This document shows positions 26,748 through 35,383 of a DNA stretch of 64,000 nt, one piece after another. Origin of the DNA: Methanosphaerula palustris E1-9c (GTDB lineage Archaea; Halobacteriota; Methanomicrobia; Methanomicrobiales; Methanospirillaceae). The stretch covers positions 620,001 through 684,000 of the forward strand of contig NC_011832.1 of the NCBI RefSeq assembly GCF_000021965.1, written 5' to 3'. The notes under the pieces are model-generated. The model saw only the letters and a list, made by a program, of their open reading frames with translations. It did no database searches and was not told the origin of the DNA. A program made the translations under genes and the position numbers. Position 1 is the first letter of the stretch, and each line of letters begins with the position of its first letter.

Positions 26748-27497
26748 ATGGTTCCACTCTGGGTGATGGCCGGGCTCTGGGGATCGGTGGCGGGCTCAGC
26801 CCTTCTGATCGGGGCGGCAACTGGCTATTATCTGAAGATTCCGCAGCGAATCGTCGCCCTGGTCATGGCTTTCGGTGCCGGCGTCCTCCTCTCTGCCATC
26901 TCCTTTGAACTGCTCGACGACGCCTATTCCCTGGGAGGCATCGGCCCGGTGATCACGGGCTTCATCGCCGGCGCCCTGATCTTCACCGTGGCAAATATTC
27001 TGCTGGCCCGAAACGGGGCCAGACATCGAAAGCGGTCGGGGCTGCCCCCTGGAGACGAATTAGAGAGTAACGGTGCTGCCATCGCCGTGGGTTCTGTGAT
27101 CGATGGGATCCCCGAGTCGATCGCCATCGGGTTGACGATGATTGGGGGAGGGACAGTCAGTACGGCGACGGTCATCGCCATCTTCCTCTCTAACATTCCC
27201 GAGGGGCTCTCCAGTTCTGTCGGCCTGAAGGCCCGTGGATGGCACGCGGCACGGGTCTTTCTGATGTGGGGCGGTATCGCTGTCTGTTCAGGCCTCTCGT
27301 CGCTGGCTGGGTACTCGATCTTCAGTCATTTCAGCCCGAATATCATTGCCGCGGTGCTGGCTCTCGCGGCAGGGGGTATCCTCGCGATGCTCGTCGATAC
27401 CATGATCCCCGAGGCGTTCTCAAAGACCCATAACCTGACCGGCCTGGTGACGGTCCTCGGTTTTATCACGTCGTTCATTCTTTCAAAACTGGGGTGA
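26748..27497 (+). CDS. ZIP family metal transporter
   Basis: 249 residues from the in-frame ATG at 26748; a GTG at 26736 is the alternative. Eight hydrophobic helices. Metal-site helices are recognisable: VGSVIDGIPESIAIGL (helix 4, usually HN..DG, here with D and E retained) and SNIPEGLSSSVGLK (helix 5, NxPEG). The histidine-rich loop is modest (NGARHRKRSG). ZIP proteins import zinc, iron or manganese; this one is closest to GufA/ZupT-like members by length. Not visibly operonic. Confidence 0.88.
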   Translation: MVPLWVMAGLWGSVAGSALLIGAATGYYLKIPQRIVALVMAFGAGVLLSAISFELLDDAYSLGGIGPVITGFIAGALIFTVANILLARNGARHRKRSGLPPGDELESNGAAIAVGSVIDGIPESIAIGLTMIGGGTVSTATVIAIFLSNIPEGLSSSVGLKARGWHAARVFLMWGGIAVCSGLSSLAGYSIFSHFSPNIIAAVLALAAGGILAMLVDTMIPEAFSKTHNLTGLVTVLGFITSFILSKLG

Positions 27498-27528
27498 TTC
27501 AGAATGGGGAGGGCAGGTGGTCATCCAA

Positions 27529-28944
27529 TCAGGGATCGTGGCTGGCCGTGATCGCTCCTGTCTGCTCGGCCACCACGAGGGTCTGATGATCGAGGTCGGT
27601 CTGTCTGGAGTATGCCGCTGCAAACGCGGTGATCGCCGTATCGAATTGATCGGTCTTTCCCAGGTATCCGCTGATCAGGGCTGCATCCCCTGCCTTCGCA
27701 TGGGCCCGGGCCAGGGTCTTGCCACAGATCGTGGCATACGTCGCGAAGGCTGCCGGGGTGAACCCCTCGATCGTGAATGCATATTTCATGTCCCGCAGTT
27801 GCCGGACGTAATAGTTCAGATCCCCTTTTGGGGTTGTCGTCCAGCCGAGGAAGATGTCGCTCGCTGCCTGGAGGAGCCGCTGCCCCTGCACGACCCGTTC
27901 CCCCTGGTTTATGAACTCGCTGGGGGCGGTGTAGGGTTCGAGGACCGAGGGCTGGGCCTCTTTGATCTGGAGCAGGAGTGGCTCGCCTTCTGAGGAGAGC
28001 AGGATCACTCCGCATCTGGTCCCGACCGACCCCACCCCAACCACCTTCATCACGAAATCGTCGACCTGGTACCGGGCCAGCAGGCACTGCCGATCATAGG
28101 TGAGTGTCTCTCTATACTGCTCGAATCCTTCGATAAATGTCTCCTCAGCCCTCAGTTCAGACGGTGGATGGTAGATCAACGGTGGTTGATCGATGATCCG
28201 TCGTCGTCCGTCGACCACCTCCGTGATCTTTGGAAAGAGATGTTCGGCGATCCTTTTTCTGGCTTTGAGAGCAATGATTTCGTCTTCATGTCTCGTCGCC
28301 CTGTCCGGGGCGGTTGCGATCAGGTCATCGATCTTCAGTTCGGTGTACCAGACCGCCAGAAGCGGCATACTGCTGAACTCGATCATCGCCTCGCGATAGG
28401 CTCTGACCATCGTCCTGACCACGGACTCACACTTCTTCTGGGTACACCCGTTTCCCCTGGCTGCCACGTAAAAACTGGCCGCAAGCCGTTTCACATCCCA
28501 TTCGAAGGGGGCAGGGTGGGTCTCATCGAAGTCATTGAGATCGAAGATCAGGTTCCGCTCGGGGGTTGCGAAGAGGCCGAAGTTGGCGAGGTGGCAGTCG
28601 CCACAACACTGGACTGTGATCCCTGAGTTCGGTGTCTGCGAGAGATCATAAGCCATCACAGCCGCTGAACCCCTCAAAAATGTAAACGGCGTCTTCAGCA
28701 TCCGTTCGTACCTGATTGGGACAAGGTTCGCAAGCCTGGAGAGATTCGATTTCGCAAGAATCCCAAGGATGTCATGCCGTTCGGCCGATACCTCCCATTT
28801 GGCGTGTTCTGCGAGCGGGACATTTGCACGCAGTGCCTTCCCCTGTTTATATCGTTCCTTCCGGATCATCTGTTCGCCGATGAATATGGCTGTTCCTTCG
28901 GTGTCTCTCCTCACTCTGGTATGTAGTCCCTGTCCAGATCTCAT
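27529..28944 (-). CDS. DUF2252 family protein
   Basis: 471 residues. Kinase-like fold family with KALRANVPLAEHAKWEVSAERHDILGIL, then RYERMLKTPFTFLRGSAAVMAYDL, VQCCGDCHLANFGLFATPERNLIF, and DLNDFDETHPAPFEWDVKRLAAS. The HLANFG and DLNDFDE segments correspond to the catalytic-loop and metal-binding aspartates of aminoglycoside-phosphotransferase-like kinases. Substrate unknown. The start may instead be the internal MIRKERYKQGK (25 codons later), where conservation with the family begins. Confidence 0.85.
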   Translation of the reverse strand: MRSGQGLHTRVRRDTEGTAIFIGEQMIRKERYKQGKALRANVPLAEHAKWEVSAERHDILGILAKSNLSRLANLVPIRYERMLKTPFTFLRGSAAVMAYDLSQTPNSGITVQCCGDCHLANFGLFATPERNLIFDLNDFDETHPAPFEWDVKRLAASFYVAARGNGCTQKKCESVVRTMVRAYREAMIEFSSMPLLAVWYTELKIDDLIATAPDRATRHEDEIIALKARKRIAEHLFPKITEVVDGRRRIIDQPPLIYHPPSELRAEETFIEGFEQYRETLTYDRQCLLARYQVDDFVMKVVGVGSVGTRCGVILLSSEGEPLLLQIKEAQPSVLEPYTAPSEFINQGERVVQGQRLLQAASDIFLGWTTTPKGDLNYYVRQLRDMKYAFTIEGFTPAAFATYATICGKTLARAHAKAGDAALISGYLGKTDQFDTAITAFAAAYSRQTDLDHQTLVVAEQTGAITASHDP

Positions 28945-29026
28945 GTCATCATGCTCTGCTTGGGATCTGGCCGAGGGAACTGAAATAGGTTGGTGTCATC
29001 GGTTGGGAATAGAGATCCTGAAAAGA

Positions 29027-29400
29027 TCAGGGAACACCTGGCTGGTAGATCTGTTTCCGCTGGGCGATCCGGTAGGCCTCCTCGTCGACATCCATCACCT
29101 CGGCATCGCGGAGGGTGTACTGCGTTGGGCTATCGATGATCTCCGCTGCCGTGGCCGGGTCGATGGCGAAGAGGGCGGAGTACATCTTCACCCCTGCCGG
29201 TATCCCGAGGATCGGAATCTCCCGGCCGGCGACAACGAAGATCTCCCGGGCCGTGCCGTCCCCCGGCAGAAGAGGATCGTCTTGGACTCCCCGGTAATTC
29301 TGCACTTCAGCGCCTCATCGATGGCCCCCTTCACTGCATGGGAGGTCTTGGGGGCGACGATGATCCCTTCGGTGCGGGGGAAGGGAAGGGGTGAGATATC
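29027..29400 (-). pseudogene. Chimeric pseudogene from the NAD-kinase-like gene and trpB2
   Basis: From 29040 to about 29290 the sequence is almost identical to two non-adjacent parts of the kinase-like gene at 35384: its extreme C-terminus (matching 35395-35431) joined directly to an internal part (matching 35961-36176). From about 29270 to 29390 it continues with an internal part of trpB2 (matching 36640-36755). At both joints the parents share short identical words: TCCGGTAG, and GAAGAGGATC. A 92-codon frame survives across the first joint but has lost most of the protein. No promoter or start context remains. Confidence 0.85.
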
Positions 29401-29409
29401 ACCCCATCT

Positions 29410-29889
29410 CTAACTGCTCTCGACGATGAGTTTGCCGTTGCCGATACCCATGTTGCAGTGAATGGGAAAGGTCCCAACCCTGTCTGCGGTGAACTCGATC
29501 ACGTTATCACCAGATCTGATCGCCTTGCTGATACCATACGTATCGATGTTGACCACGAGCATGCATCCCTGGAGAGTTGTGGGATCCCCTTCGATACGAA
29601 CCTTTGTTCCCTGCTTCACACGGATCTCGGCCGGTGAATACTGGGAACCATCGTAACTCAATTTGATGGTCTTGGTCTGTCCGGTCTCCGTTCCTCCGTC
29701 CGTGGAATTAGATGTATTTCCGCCAATCACTCCGGTTGGATTTGGAGATCCTGATTGTTGCAGAGCCGCTGCACCGGTTGTCGGAGTGTTCTGAACACTT
29801 CCTGTCGCGATACCTCCGCAATGCAGGATATGTATCGCAATGACTGCTACAATGATGATCCCAATCGCTGCTTTCGTTGTTGAATTCAT
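29410..29889 (-). CDS. Exported cupredoxin-domain protein
   Basis: 159 residues from MNSTTKAAIG; AAGGAGGAG sits nine bases upstream of this ATG, which fixes the start. An N-terminal signal or anchor helix (IGIIIVAVIAIHIL) is followed by a Ser/Thr/Gly linker, then a cupredoxin fold at residues 75-159: YSPAEIRVKQGTKVRIEG, then GCMLVVNI, and TFPIHCNMGIGNGKLIVE. The GCM, HC and M residues are candidate copper ligands. It ends the copper operon, 16 bp after the internally duplicated protein. Likely an extracytoplasmic copper binder delivering to or receiving from the ATPase. Confidence 0.8.
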   Translation of the reverse strand: MNSTTKAAIGIIIVAVIAIHILHCGGIATGSVQNTPTTGAAALQQSGSPNPTGVIGGNTSNSTDGGTETGQTKTIKLSYDGSQYSPAEIRVKQGTKVRIEGDPTTLQGCMLVVNIDTYGISKAIRSGDNVIEFTADRVGTFPIHCNMGIGNGKLIVESS

Positions 29890-29905
29890 TTTCGTTATCT
29901 CCTCC

Positions 29906-30742
29906 TTATCCAAGCTGGGTTTCATTCAACGGTACAACGTGCATCATATCGAAACTCGAGTTCGTCGTTTCGAGCACTCCGACCACGACCACATTCTTTC
30001 CGAAGAAACCCCGTATTTCGTCCCCGACTGTCCCGAACAACCCCTCTTCACGCATCATCTTTGCCTCGTTCGCGCCGAGGACAATCGGATAAAAATCTAC
30101 TCCCCCGAGATCGTGTACCGAATAGCCGCTCATGTTGCCCTCCGCGAGCACGAACTTCGTGGGCACGGTCTCGTTCACTCCGAGGGTGTAGAAGAGCTTC
30201 GGCACCTTTTCTGGCGTCAGTTTCGAGTAGACCCGTCCCTCCTCGCCCGTAAGATTGCCATAGTCGTGCGTGCTCAGGAAGTGCAGGTCGTCGACGAATG
30301 TTCCGGTGCGGTTGAAAGTTCCGCCGATCTCAATCCTGTCCAATCCGAAGAAATTCGTCAGGGCGTCTCCGGGTTTCGCGAACAACTTCTCTTCTTTCAT
30401 CATCTCACCTTCGGTATACCCGAGGATCATGGAGTTTCCATCGGGGATCCTCTCGCCTTCTGCCACGCTCAGGTTTGCGAGCGCGTTGCTCTTTGCATGG
30501 GCGAAGACCTTGGGCGTGCCGTCCGGGGTGAATGCAATCTTGTACGTGATCCCGTCGAAGACCGACGGATCGACCGGTGCCGGCGTCATGCCGGTTATCT
30601 TCGACATCGTGCCGTTTGCCGTGCCGCCACCCATGCCGGCCGGGGCCCCGAGTGCGAAATACCCGAAGGATCCGAGGATCATGATCACCGCTGCGAACGC
30701 AAATGCGCCCCTGTTCTCCCTGAACCATAGACCTATCTTCAT
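29906..30742 (-). CDS. Exported protein with internal duplication, copper operon
   Basis: 278 residues from MKIGLWFRENRG. ATGA overlap with the ATPase gene fixes this start and implies coupling. One N-terminal membrane helix (FAAVIMILGSFGYFALG), then an extracellular part. Residues about 104-156 and 218-270 are repeats of each other: ILGYTEGEMMKEEKLFAKPG against VLGANEAKMMREEGLFGTVG, then ALTNFFG against EIRGFFG. The paired MM(K/R)EE segments suggest methionine-rich metal binding. I recognise no named family. Its position between a copper ATPase and a cupredoxin makes a copper chaperone or efflux partner likely. Confidence 0.75.
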   Translation of the reverse strand: MKIGLWFRENRGAFAFAAVIMILGSFGYFALGAPAGMGGGTANGTMSKITGMTPAPVDPSVFDGITYKIAFTPDGTPKVFAHAKSNALANLSVAEGERIPDGNSMILGYTEGEMMKEEKLFAKPGDALTNFFGLDRIEIGGTFNRTGTFVDDLHFLSTHDYGNLTGEEGRVYSKLTPEKVPKLFYTLGVNETVPTKFVLAEGNMSGYSVHDLGGVDFYPIVLGANEAKMMREEGLFGTVGDEIRGFFGKNVVVVGVLETTNSSFDMMHVVPLNETQLG

Positions 30743-32913
30743 GGTGTCACCTGGAGTTTGACCCACCTGAGGGTGAGCGCGTTCGTCACGACCGATACAC
30801 TGGAGAGCGCCATAGCGCCGCCTGCGATGATGGGTGAGAGCAGAATGCCGTATGATGGATACAGGATCCCTGCAGCGATTGGAATTCCAATGATGTTGTA
30901 CATCAGAGCCCAAGCCATATTCTGTCGAATTTTTTTGATCGTTGCCCTCCCAAGCCGTATCGCCTGTGGCACATCAAGCGGGTCGGAACGCATCAGGACC
31001 ACGGAGCCGGCCTCCATCGCCACGTCTGTTCCCGAACCCATCGCGATCCCGATGTCTGCCTGCGCAAGGGCGGGAGCATCATTGATGCCGTCGCCGACCA
31101 TCACGACCTTGAGTCCCTTCTCCTGGAGTCGTTTCACATATTCGGCCTTGTCCTGGGGAAGAACCCCGGCAAAGACGTTCTCGATACCGGCAATACGGGC
31201 GATCGCTCGGGCGGTCTTCTCGTTGTCCCCGGTGATCATCCAGGTCTCGATCCCCAGGCGTTTCAGATCCTCGACCGCCCTGGCGCTCGTCGCCTTGATG
31301 GTGTCTGCGACACCGATGACCGCACGGGGAACGTTGTCGACCTTCAGGATCATCGCCGTCTTTCCCTCGCTCTGGAGACGGCTGACCTTAGTCTCCATAT
31401 CAGCGCCGAGGACGCCCGGTTCGGGTTTTCCGAGGTAGACCGATCTGCCGTCGACGGTCGCGGCCACGCCGAAGCCGGGTATGGCCCGAAATTCTGAGAC
31501 GTCCCCGGGATTTACGCCCCGCTCCCGTCCGTACTCAGTGACGGCGTCGGCAAGCGGGTGCTCGGAGTTCCGTTCGACCGCATACGCATACCCGATCAGG
31601 GTCGGGACCTCGTCCTCAGATTCGGTGAGGAAGTTCGTCACCCGGGGTTTGCCCTCGGTGATGGTCCCTGTCTTATCGAAGACGACCGCGTTCACTGCGT
31701 GCATCATCTCAAGGCTCTCGGCACTCTTGATCAGAATGCCCTTCTGTGCACCAACCCCGGTGCCGACCATGATCGACGTCGGTGTCGCAAGACCGAGTGC
31801 GCACGGGCAGGCGACCACGAGCACGGCCACGGCCACCATGAGGGCGAACGGAAACGACATACCGAAGACGAAGTACCACGCGACGAAGGTGAGCACGGAG
31901 ATTCCGATCACAGCCGGGACGAATATACCGCTGATCCGGTCCGCGAACCGCTGGATATCGGCCTTGCTCCCCTGTGCATCCTCGACGAGCCGGACAATCT
32001 GCGAGAGGACCGTATCCGTTCCGACCCTGGTCGCCTCGAACCGGATCATCCCGTTCTTGTTGATCGTCCCGCCGATGACCGTCGACCCCACGGTCTTCTC
32101 GACCGGAATGCTCTCCCCGGTGATCATGCTCTCGTCGACGGCCGATCCGCCCTCGACAACGGTTCCGTCGACCGGAACCCTTTCGCCGGGTTTCACCAGC
32201 AGGAGATCGCCCACCATCACCTCTTCGATCGGGATCTCGATCTCGCGCCCTTCCCGCACGATGGTCGCGACCTTTGGCGTGAGCCCCATCAGCTTCCGGA
32301 TCGCATCGCTCGTTCTCCCCTTGGTCACCGCCTCGAGATACTTCCCGAGGACCACCAGCGTGATCAGGACGGCCGCGGTCTCGAAGTACTGCTCGGTGAC
32401 CAGTCCGAACATCGCAGCGACACTGTAGAAGTACGCTGCGCTCGTCCCGACGGTGATGAGCGTATCCATGGTCCCGATCCGGTTCTTGAGTGCGCTCCAG
32501 GCTCCAAGGTAGAAGTTTTTTCCCACCACGAACTGAACCGGGGTCGCCAGCAGGAAGAGCAGGAGCACCCGGTACGGCACGTCCATGAAGACCATCCCGA
32601 GCAGGAGTGCGGGAACAGCAAACAGGGCACTGAAGATCAGGGAGATCTTCAGATCCGAGATCTCCTTCTCCCGAACGAGCCGTTCGGTGTCGGGGTCGAC
32701 TCCTATCTTCGCTCCATACCCTTTCGACACGATCAGGTCGATGAGTCTCTGCTCGTCGAGCAGCGACTCGTCGAACTCCACTCGCGCCTTTCGGGACGCG
32801 TAGTTCACGTTGGCCGTGACAATCCCGGGCGTTTTTGTGAGCGCCCGTGAGATCAGAGTGGCGCACGACCCGCAGTGCATACCGTCGATGTTTATCTCAA
32901 CTTTCTTCATCAT
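30739..32913 (-). CDS. copA: P1B-type copper-translocating ATPase
   Basis: 724 residues from MMKKVEINIDGMHCGSC. The frame runs on upstream into the neighbouring gene, which I reject as a start. One N-terminal HMA domain (GMHCGSC), then helices, actuator-domain TGES (DESMITGESIPVEK), the ion-binding CPC in VVACPCALGLATP, phosphorylation site DKTGTITEGKP, nucleotide-binding HP (SEHPLADAV) and hinge MVGDGINDAPAL. After CPC the later helices carry YN (LMYNIIGIP) and MALSSVSVV, the Cu(I) P1B-1 pattern. Exports copper from the cytosol. It is the central gene of the operon. Confidence 0.97.
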   Translation of the reverse strand: MMKKVEINIDGMHCGSCATLISRALTKTPGIVTANVNYASRKARVEFDESLLDEQRLIDLIVSKGYGAKIGVDPDTERLVREKEISDLKISLIFSALFAVPALLLGMVFMDVPYRVLLLFLLATPVQFVVGKNFYLGAWSALKNRIGTMDTLITVGTSAAYFYSVAAMFGLVTEQYFETAAVLITLVVLGKYLEAVTKGRTSDAIRKLMGLTPKVATIVREGREIEIPIEEVMVGDLLLVKPGERVPVDGTVVEGGSAVDESMITGESIPVEKTVGSTVIGGTINKNGMIRFEATRVGTDTVLSQIVRLVEDAQGSKADIQRFADRISGIFVPAVIGISVLTFVAWYFVFGMSFPFALMVAVAVLVVACPCALGLATPTSIMVGTGVGAQKGILIKSAESLEMMHAVNAVVFDKTGTITEGKPRVTNFLTESEDEVPTLIGYAYAVERNSEHPLADAVTEYGRERGVNPGDVSEFRAIPGFGVAATVDGRSVYLGKPEPGVLGADMETKVSRLQSEGKTAMILKVDNVPRAVIGVADTIKATSARAVEDLKRLGIETWMITGDNEKTARAIARIAGIENVFAGVLPQDKAEYVKRLQEKGLKVVMVGDGINDAPALAQADIGIAMGSGTDVAMEAGSVVLMRSDPLDVPQAIRLGRATIKKIRQNMAWALMYNIIGIPIAAGILYPSYGILLSPIIAGGAMALSSVSVVTNALTLRWVKLQVTP

Positions 32914-32921
32914 CGTCTCAC

Positions 32922-33872
32922 CTATCCGCCGAGGACGTAGCCTGTCTTCGGCCCGAAGACATACACAACGGTCAGGGCAAGGTTGAGCGCGAGCGCCAGG
33001 ACGGCGAACTCCATCCCGCTCACCCTGAGATCCTGCTTTGTCATGTTCCCGAACTCCTTGTACAGCATGTAACTGAACGCTACCAGGATGACACCCTCGG
33101 TCCCTACCAGAATGAAGAGGAACGGGACGAGCCGATCGTAGATCAGCATGGCCGAGAGCATCGCTCCCATCGTGCCGGCCATCAGACCGCCCATCATCCC
33201 CTCCATCACGCCCATGACCCCGCACGACCGTCCTGTGACATAACCGAGACTCATCCCGGCTCCCATTCCAATGATGCTCCCGAGGAACATTCCGTTCGTC
33301 GCACCTACGAACGCACCGATCAGAAACCCTCCGGCCATTCCGAAGGTCATGCCGGTCATCATGCCGGTCATGCACGACGAACTCTTCCGAAATGCATTCG
33401 AATGGTAATAGGCGAAGAGGAATGCCACGACCGAGACCGTGGTGAGGAGCATGACGCTCCAGTAGGTATTCAGGTATCCAGGAGTGTTTTTGAAGAGTAC
33501 ACCGAAGAGCACTGCCTGTACTACGAGCACAAGGGCGATCGCTCCGAGGGCATACCGAAAGAGTGTGTGTTCTACCTCGAAACCCCGGGCATTGAAGATC
33601 ACCTTCTTCAGGACATCGATTCCACGACGGAACGAGCCGGCCTCGAAGCCTTCCGCTGCCCTCTCGCCGGGAAGAAGCAACTGATAACCCTTCCCACGAA
33701 GTTCATCGCGTATTTCTTCGAGATGACCCCTCCTGCTCTCGATGATCAATCGATTGTTCGCCATGTCGACTGATGTGACTCGTGCTCCCGCATGTCGTGA
33801 GACCGTCCGCTCGATTATCCTCGCACAGGACTCGCAGTGCATGCCGTGGAGCGTGAGGTCGGAGACGATCAC
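32922..33872 (-). CDS. HMA-domain membrane protein, methionine/glycine-rich
   Basis: About 316 residues from a GTG at 33872 (VIVSDLTLHGMHCESCARII), chosen because the HMA domain begins there; the frame continues into the upstream gene. An N-terminal copper-binding HMA domain (GMHCESC) is fused to a membrane domain with about six helices, including glycine- and methionine-dense segments (SSCMTGMMTGMTFGMAGG and VMEGMMGGLMAGTMGAM) that could line a copper path. Ends eight bases before the ATPase gene. I know of no characterised homologue; the fusion and context point to copper transport or sensing in the membrane. Confidence 0.75.
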   Translation of the reverse strand: MIVSDLTLHGMHCESCARIIERTVSRHAGARVTSVDMANNRLIIESRRGHLEEIRDELRGKGYQLLLPGERAAEGFEAGSFRRGIDVLKKVIFNARGFEVEHTLFRYALGAIALVLVVQAVLFGVLFKNTPGYLNTYWSVMLLTTVSVVAFLFAYYHSNAFRKSSSCMTGMMTGMTFGMAGGFLIGAFVGATNGMFLGSIIGMGAGMSLGYVTGRSCGVMGVMEGMMGGLMAGTMGAMLSAMLIYDRLVPFLFILVGTEGVILVAFSYMLYKEFGNMTKQDLRVSGMEFAVLALALNLALTVVYVFGPKTGYVLGG

Positions 33873-33915
33873 GCCATCGGCCCGATCCTGCCCGGTCCGG
33901 CTCTCTGGAACGGGT

Positions 33916-34113
33916 TCAGAGGGTGAACCCTTCGCTCTGGATTGCCTGTCCAATCGCCTCAAGCGTCGCCTCCGAATCGTGAGTGACAACCACTGTTCCG
34001 CTCACATGGTCGACCGAGAGCACCTGTGCACCCGGTATTTCACTTATCGCGTCTTCAATCAACATCGCACAGCTCGCGCAGTGCATCCCATAAACCTTGA
34101 GAGTCGTTTCCAT
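33916..34113 (-). CDS. copZ: CopZ-like copper chaperone
   Basis: 65 residues, a single HMA domain: TTLKVYGMHCASCAMLIEDA with the MxCxxC copper site, then a classic beta-alpha-beta pattern. Start ATG at 34113 has GGAG nine bases upstream; a TTG at 34128 is less likely. It leads the operon copZ, HMA-membrane protein, copA, duplicated protein, cupredoxin. Delivers Cu(I) to the ATPase in homologous systems. Confidence 0.88.
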   Translation of the reverse strand: METTLKVYGMHCASCAMLIEDAISEIPGAQVLSVDHVSGTVVVTHDSEATLEAIGQAIQSEGFTL

Positions 34114-34500
34114 GCTGTTGTTCTCCAAAGCCCTGCCTGGTCCCCGTGCTCGTGACTGAGGTGAGCCTATGAACCGTCAGGGGAATTTGTACATCTTGTG
34201 AAACGTGATCCCTGTCTGCACCGACGGCGTGTTCTTCTCGCACCTTCGGGGGCAGGGATTGAATCACAATTGTGATGAGAAGTCGGCACAGTCGGTATAA
34301 CGTGTTCTCACCGGATCCTCTCCCGATTCCATGCCACGGTGCACCTTTCTGTTCCGGGTCTGATCTGGCCAGAAGTAACGATGAGGGGACCGTGCAGATC
34401 GTTTGGAATCAAGCGGAAGAAGAACGAGTGGAGAAGAAGAGCGAATGCGGACAGTATCTCTAAAAAATGGGTGGTCTGGAAGGGATCAGCGATGATCCTT
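34114..34500. promoter_or_regulatory. Copper operon promoter region with perfect palindrome
   Basis: 387 bp without a gene, upstream of copZ. TCACAATTGTGA at 34264-34275 is a perfect 12 bp palindrome and the best operator candidate; TTTCACAAG occurs nearby on the minus strand (about 34195-34203). The regulator gene starts further upstream in the same direction. Confidence 0.45.
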
Positions 34501-35289
34501 TCAGGTCACGGTGCAGGGGGTTGCGGCAACCTGATGCATCGCCGCACTCCCGTCATCGGTCAGGCGGTACAGGGTGTTTCTCCCCCGGTGCTCCGCCGTC
34601 ACGATTCCGTCGTCGAGGAGACGATGCATATGCCAGCGGACGGTTGGGGCCGAGCATTCGATCTGTGCGGCGATCATCGACTGCGTGATCCCGGGGTTCG
34701 ATCGAATGAGGGCAAGGATCGTGCCTGCCGTCGGGCTCCTGATATGGAGGAGGAGACGCTGTTCGATAGCCCCATACCGTCCACTGTTTTCGAAGTACCG
34801 GGTCGTCCCCCGCTCTCGCATGACGGTTATCTTATGGAAGGACTCCAGCAGGTCGAGATGGTACCTGAGTGTCTGTCGGTTCATTACGACCATCTGGGAG
34901 ATCGCTGCGAGGTCGATTCCGGGGTTCGATACGATCGTCGTGTAGATCGCCGCCCGCATGGGGTGTTCGAGGAGATTTTTTCGATAGATCCGGCGCTGGC
35001 CGGAGAGACGTTCCTCCTCTGTTCCACGAGGACCTCTGAAGGTCTCCCTCGGGTCACCGACTGCGGTACAGGGATTTGGCATCGGACAGGGACGGTCTGA
35101 GGTAGATTTGGCCTGGGCAGAATCAGCGAACCCTTCGCACGAGCCCATGGGAGAACTCATACTCCCGGTCGAGCACGGGAGACGGAGAACTCCTGATGAA
35201 ATGCAGAAGAGCGAGACAGGAGACGCCGCAACGGCCAGGCAGAACGCGATAACGATCCAGGCGATCCTCTTGTTCGTTGACATCACCAT
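34501..35289 (-). CDS. Membrane-anchored double winged-helix regulator
   Basis: About 262 residues from MVMSTNKRIAWIVIAF (an ATG six bases later is also possible). One N-terminal membrane helix, a variable extracellular or linker segment with several cysteines (LFCISSGVLRLPCSTG, SDRPCPMPNPC), then two consecutive ArsR-like winged helices: DLAAISQMVVMNRQTLRYHL at about residue 125 and ITQSMIAAQIECSAPTVRWH at about 200. Such membrane-tethered wHTH regulators are common in Methanomicrobiales and haloarchaea. The cysteine-rich loop outside the membrane could sense metal directly. It lies upstream of the copper operon, same strand. Confidence 0.78.
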   Translation of the reverse strand: MVMSTNKRIAWIVIAFCLAVAASPVSLFCISSGVLRLPCSTGSMSSPMGSCEGFADSAQAKSTSDRPCPMPNPCTAVGDPRETFRGPRGTEEERLSGQRRIYRKNLLEHPMRAAIYTTIVSNPGIDLAAISQMVVMNRQTLRYHLDLLESFHKITVMRERGTTRYFENSGRYGAIEQRLLLHIRSPTAGTILALIRSNPGITQSMIAAQIECSAPTVRWHMHRLLDDGIVTAEHRGRNTLYRLTDDGSAAMHQVAATPCTVT

Positions 35290-35383
35290 GTACTTCAGGG
35301 AATTCTCAATATAGTATCTCTTATTGTGGCAGTTGTTGCAGTGGAACACTTCTGGCAGGTTGGAGATGATCTTTGAAGCGCGA

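Noticed and set aside
31558-32850. 430-codon plus-strand frame opposite the copper ATPase
   Set aside because: Acidic, repetitive antisense shadow with no domain.
32914-33375. N-terminal extension of the copper ATPase frame
   Set aside because: It runs through the coding sequence of the HMA-membrane protein in another frame and has no homology; the ATPase begins at its HMA domain at 32913.
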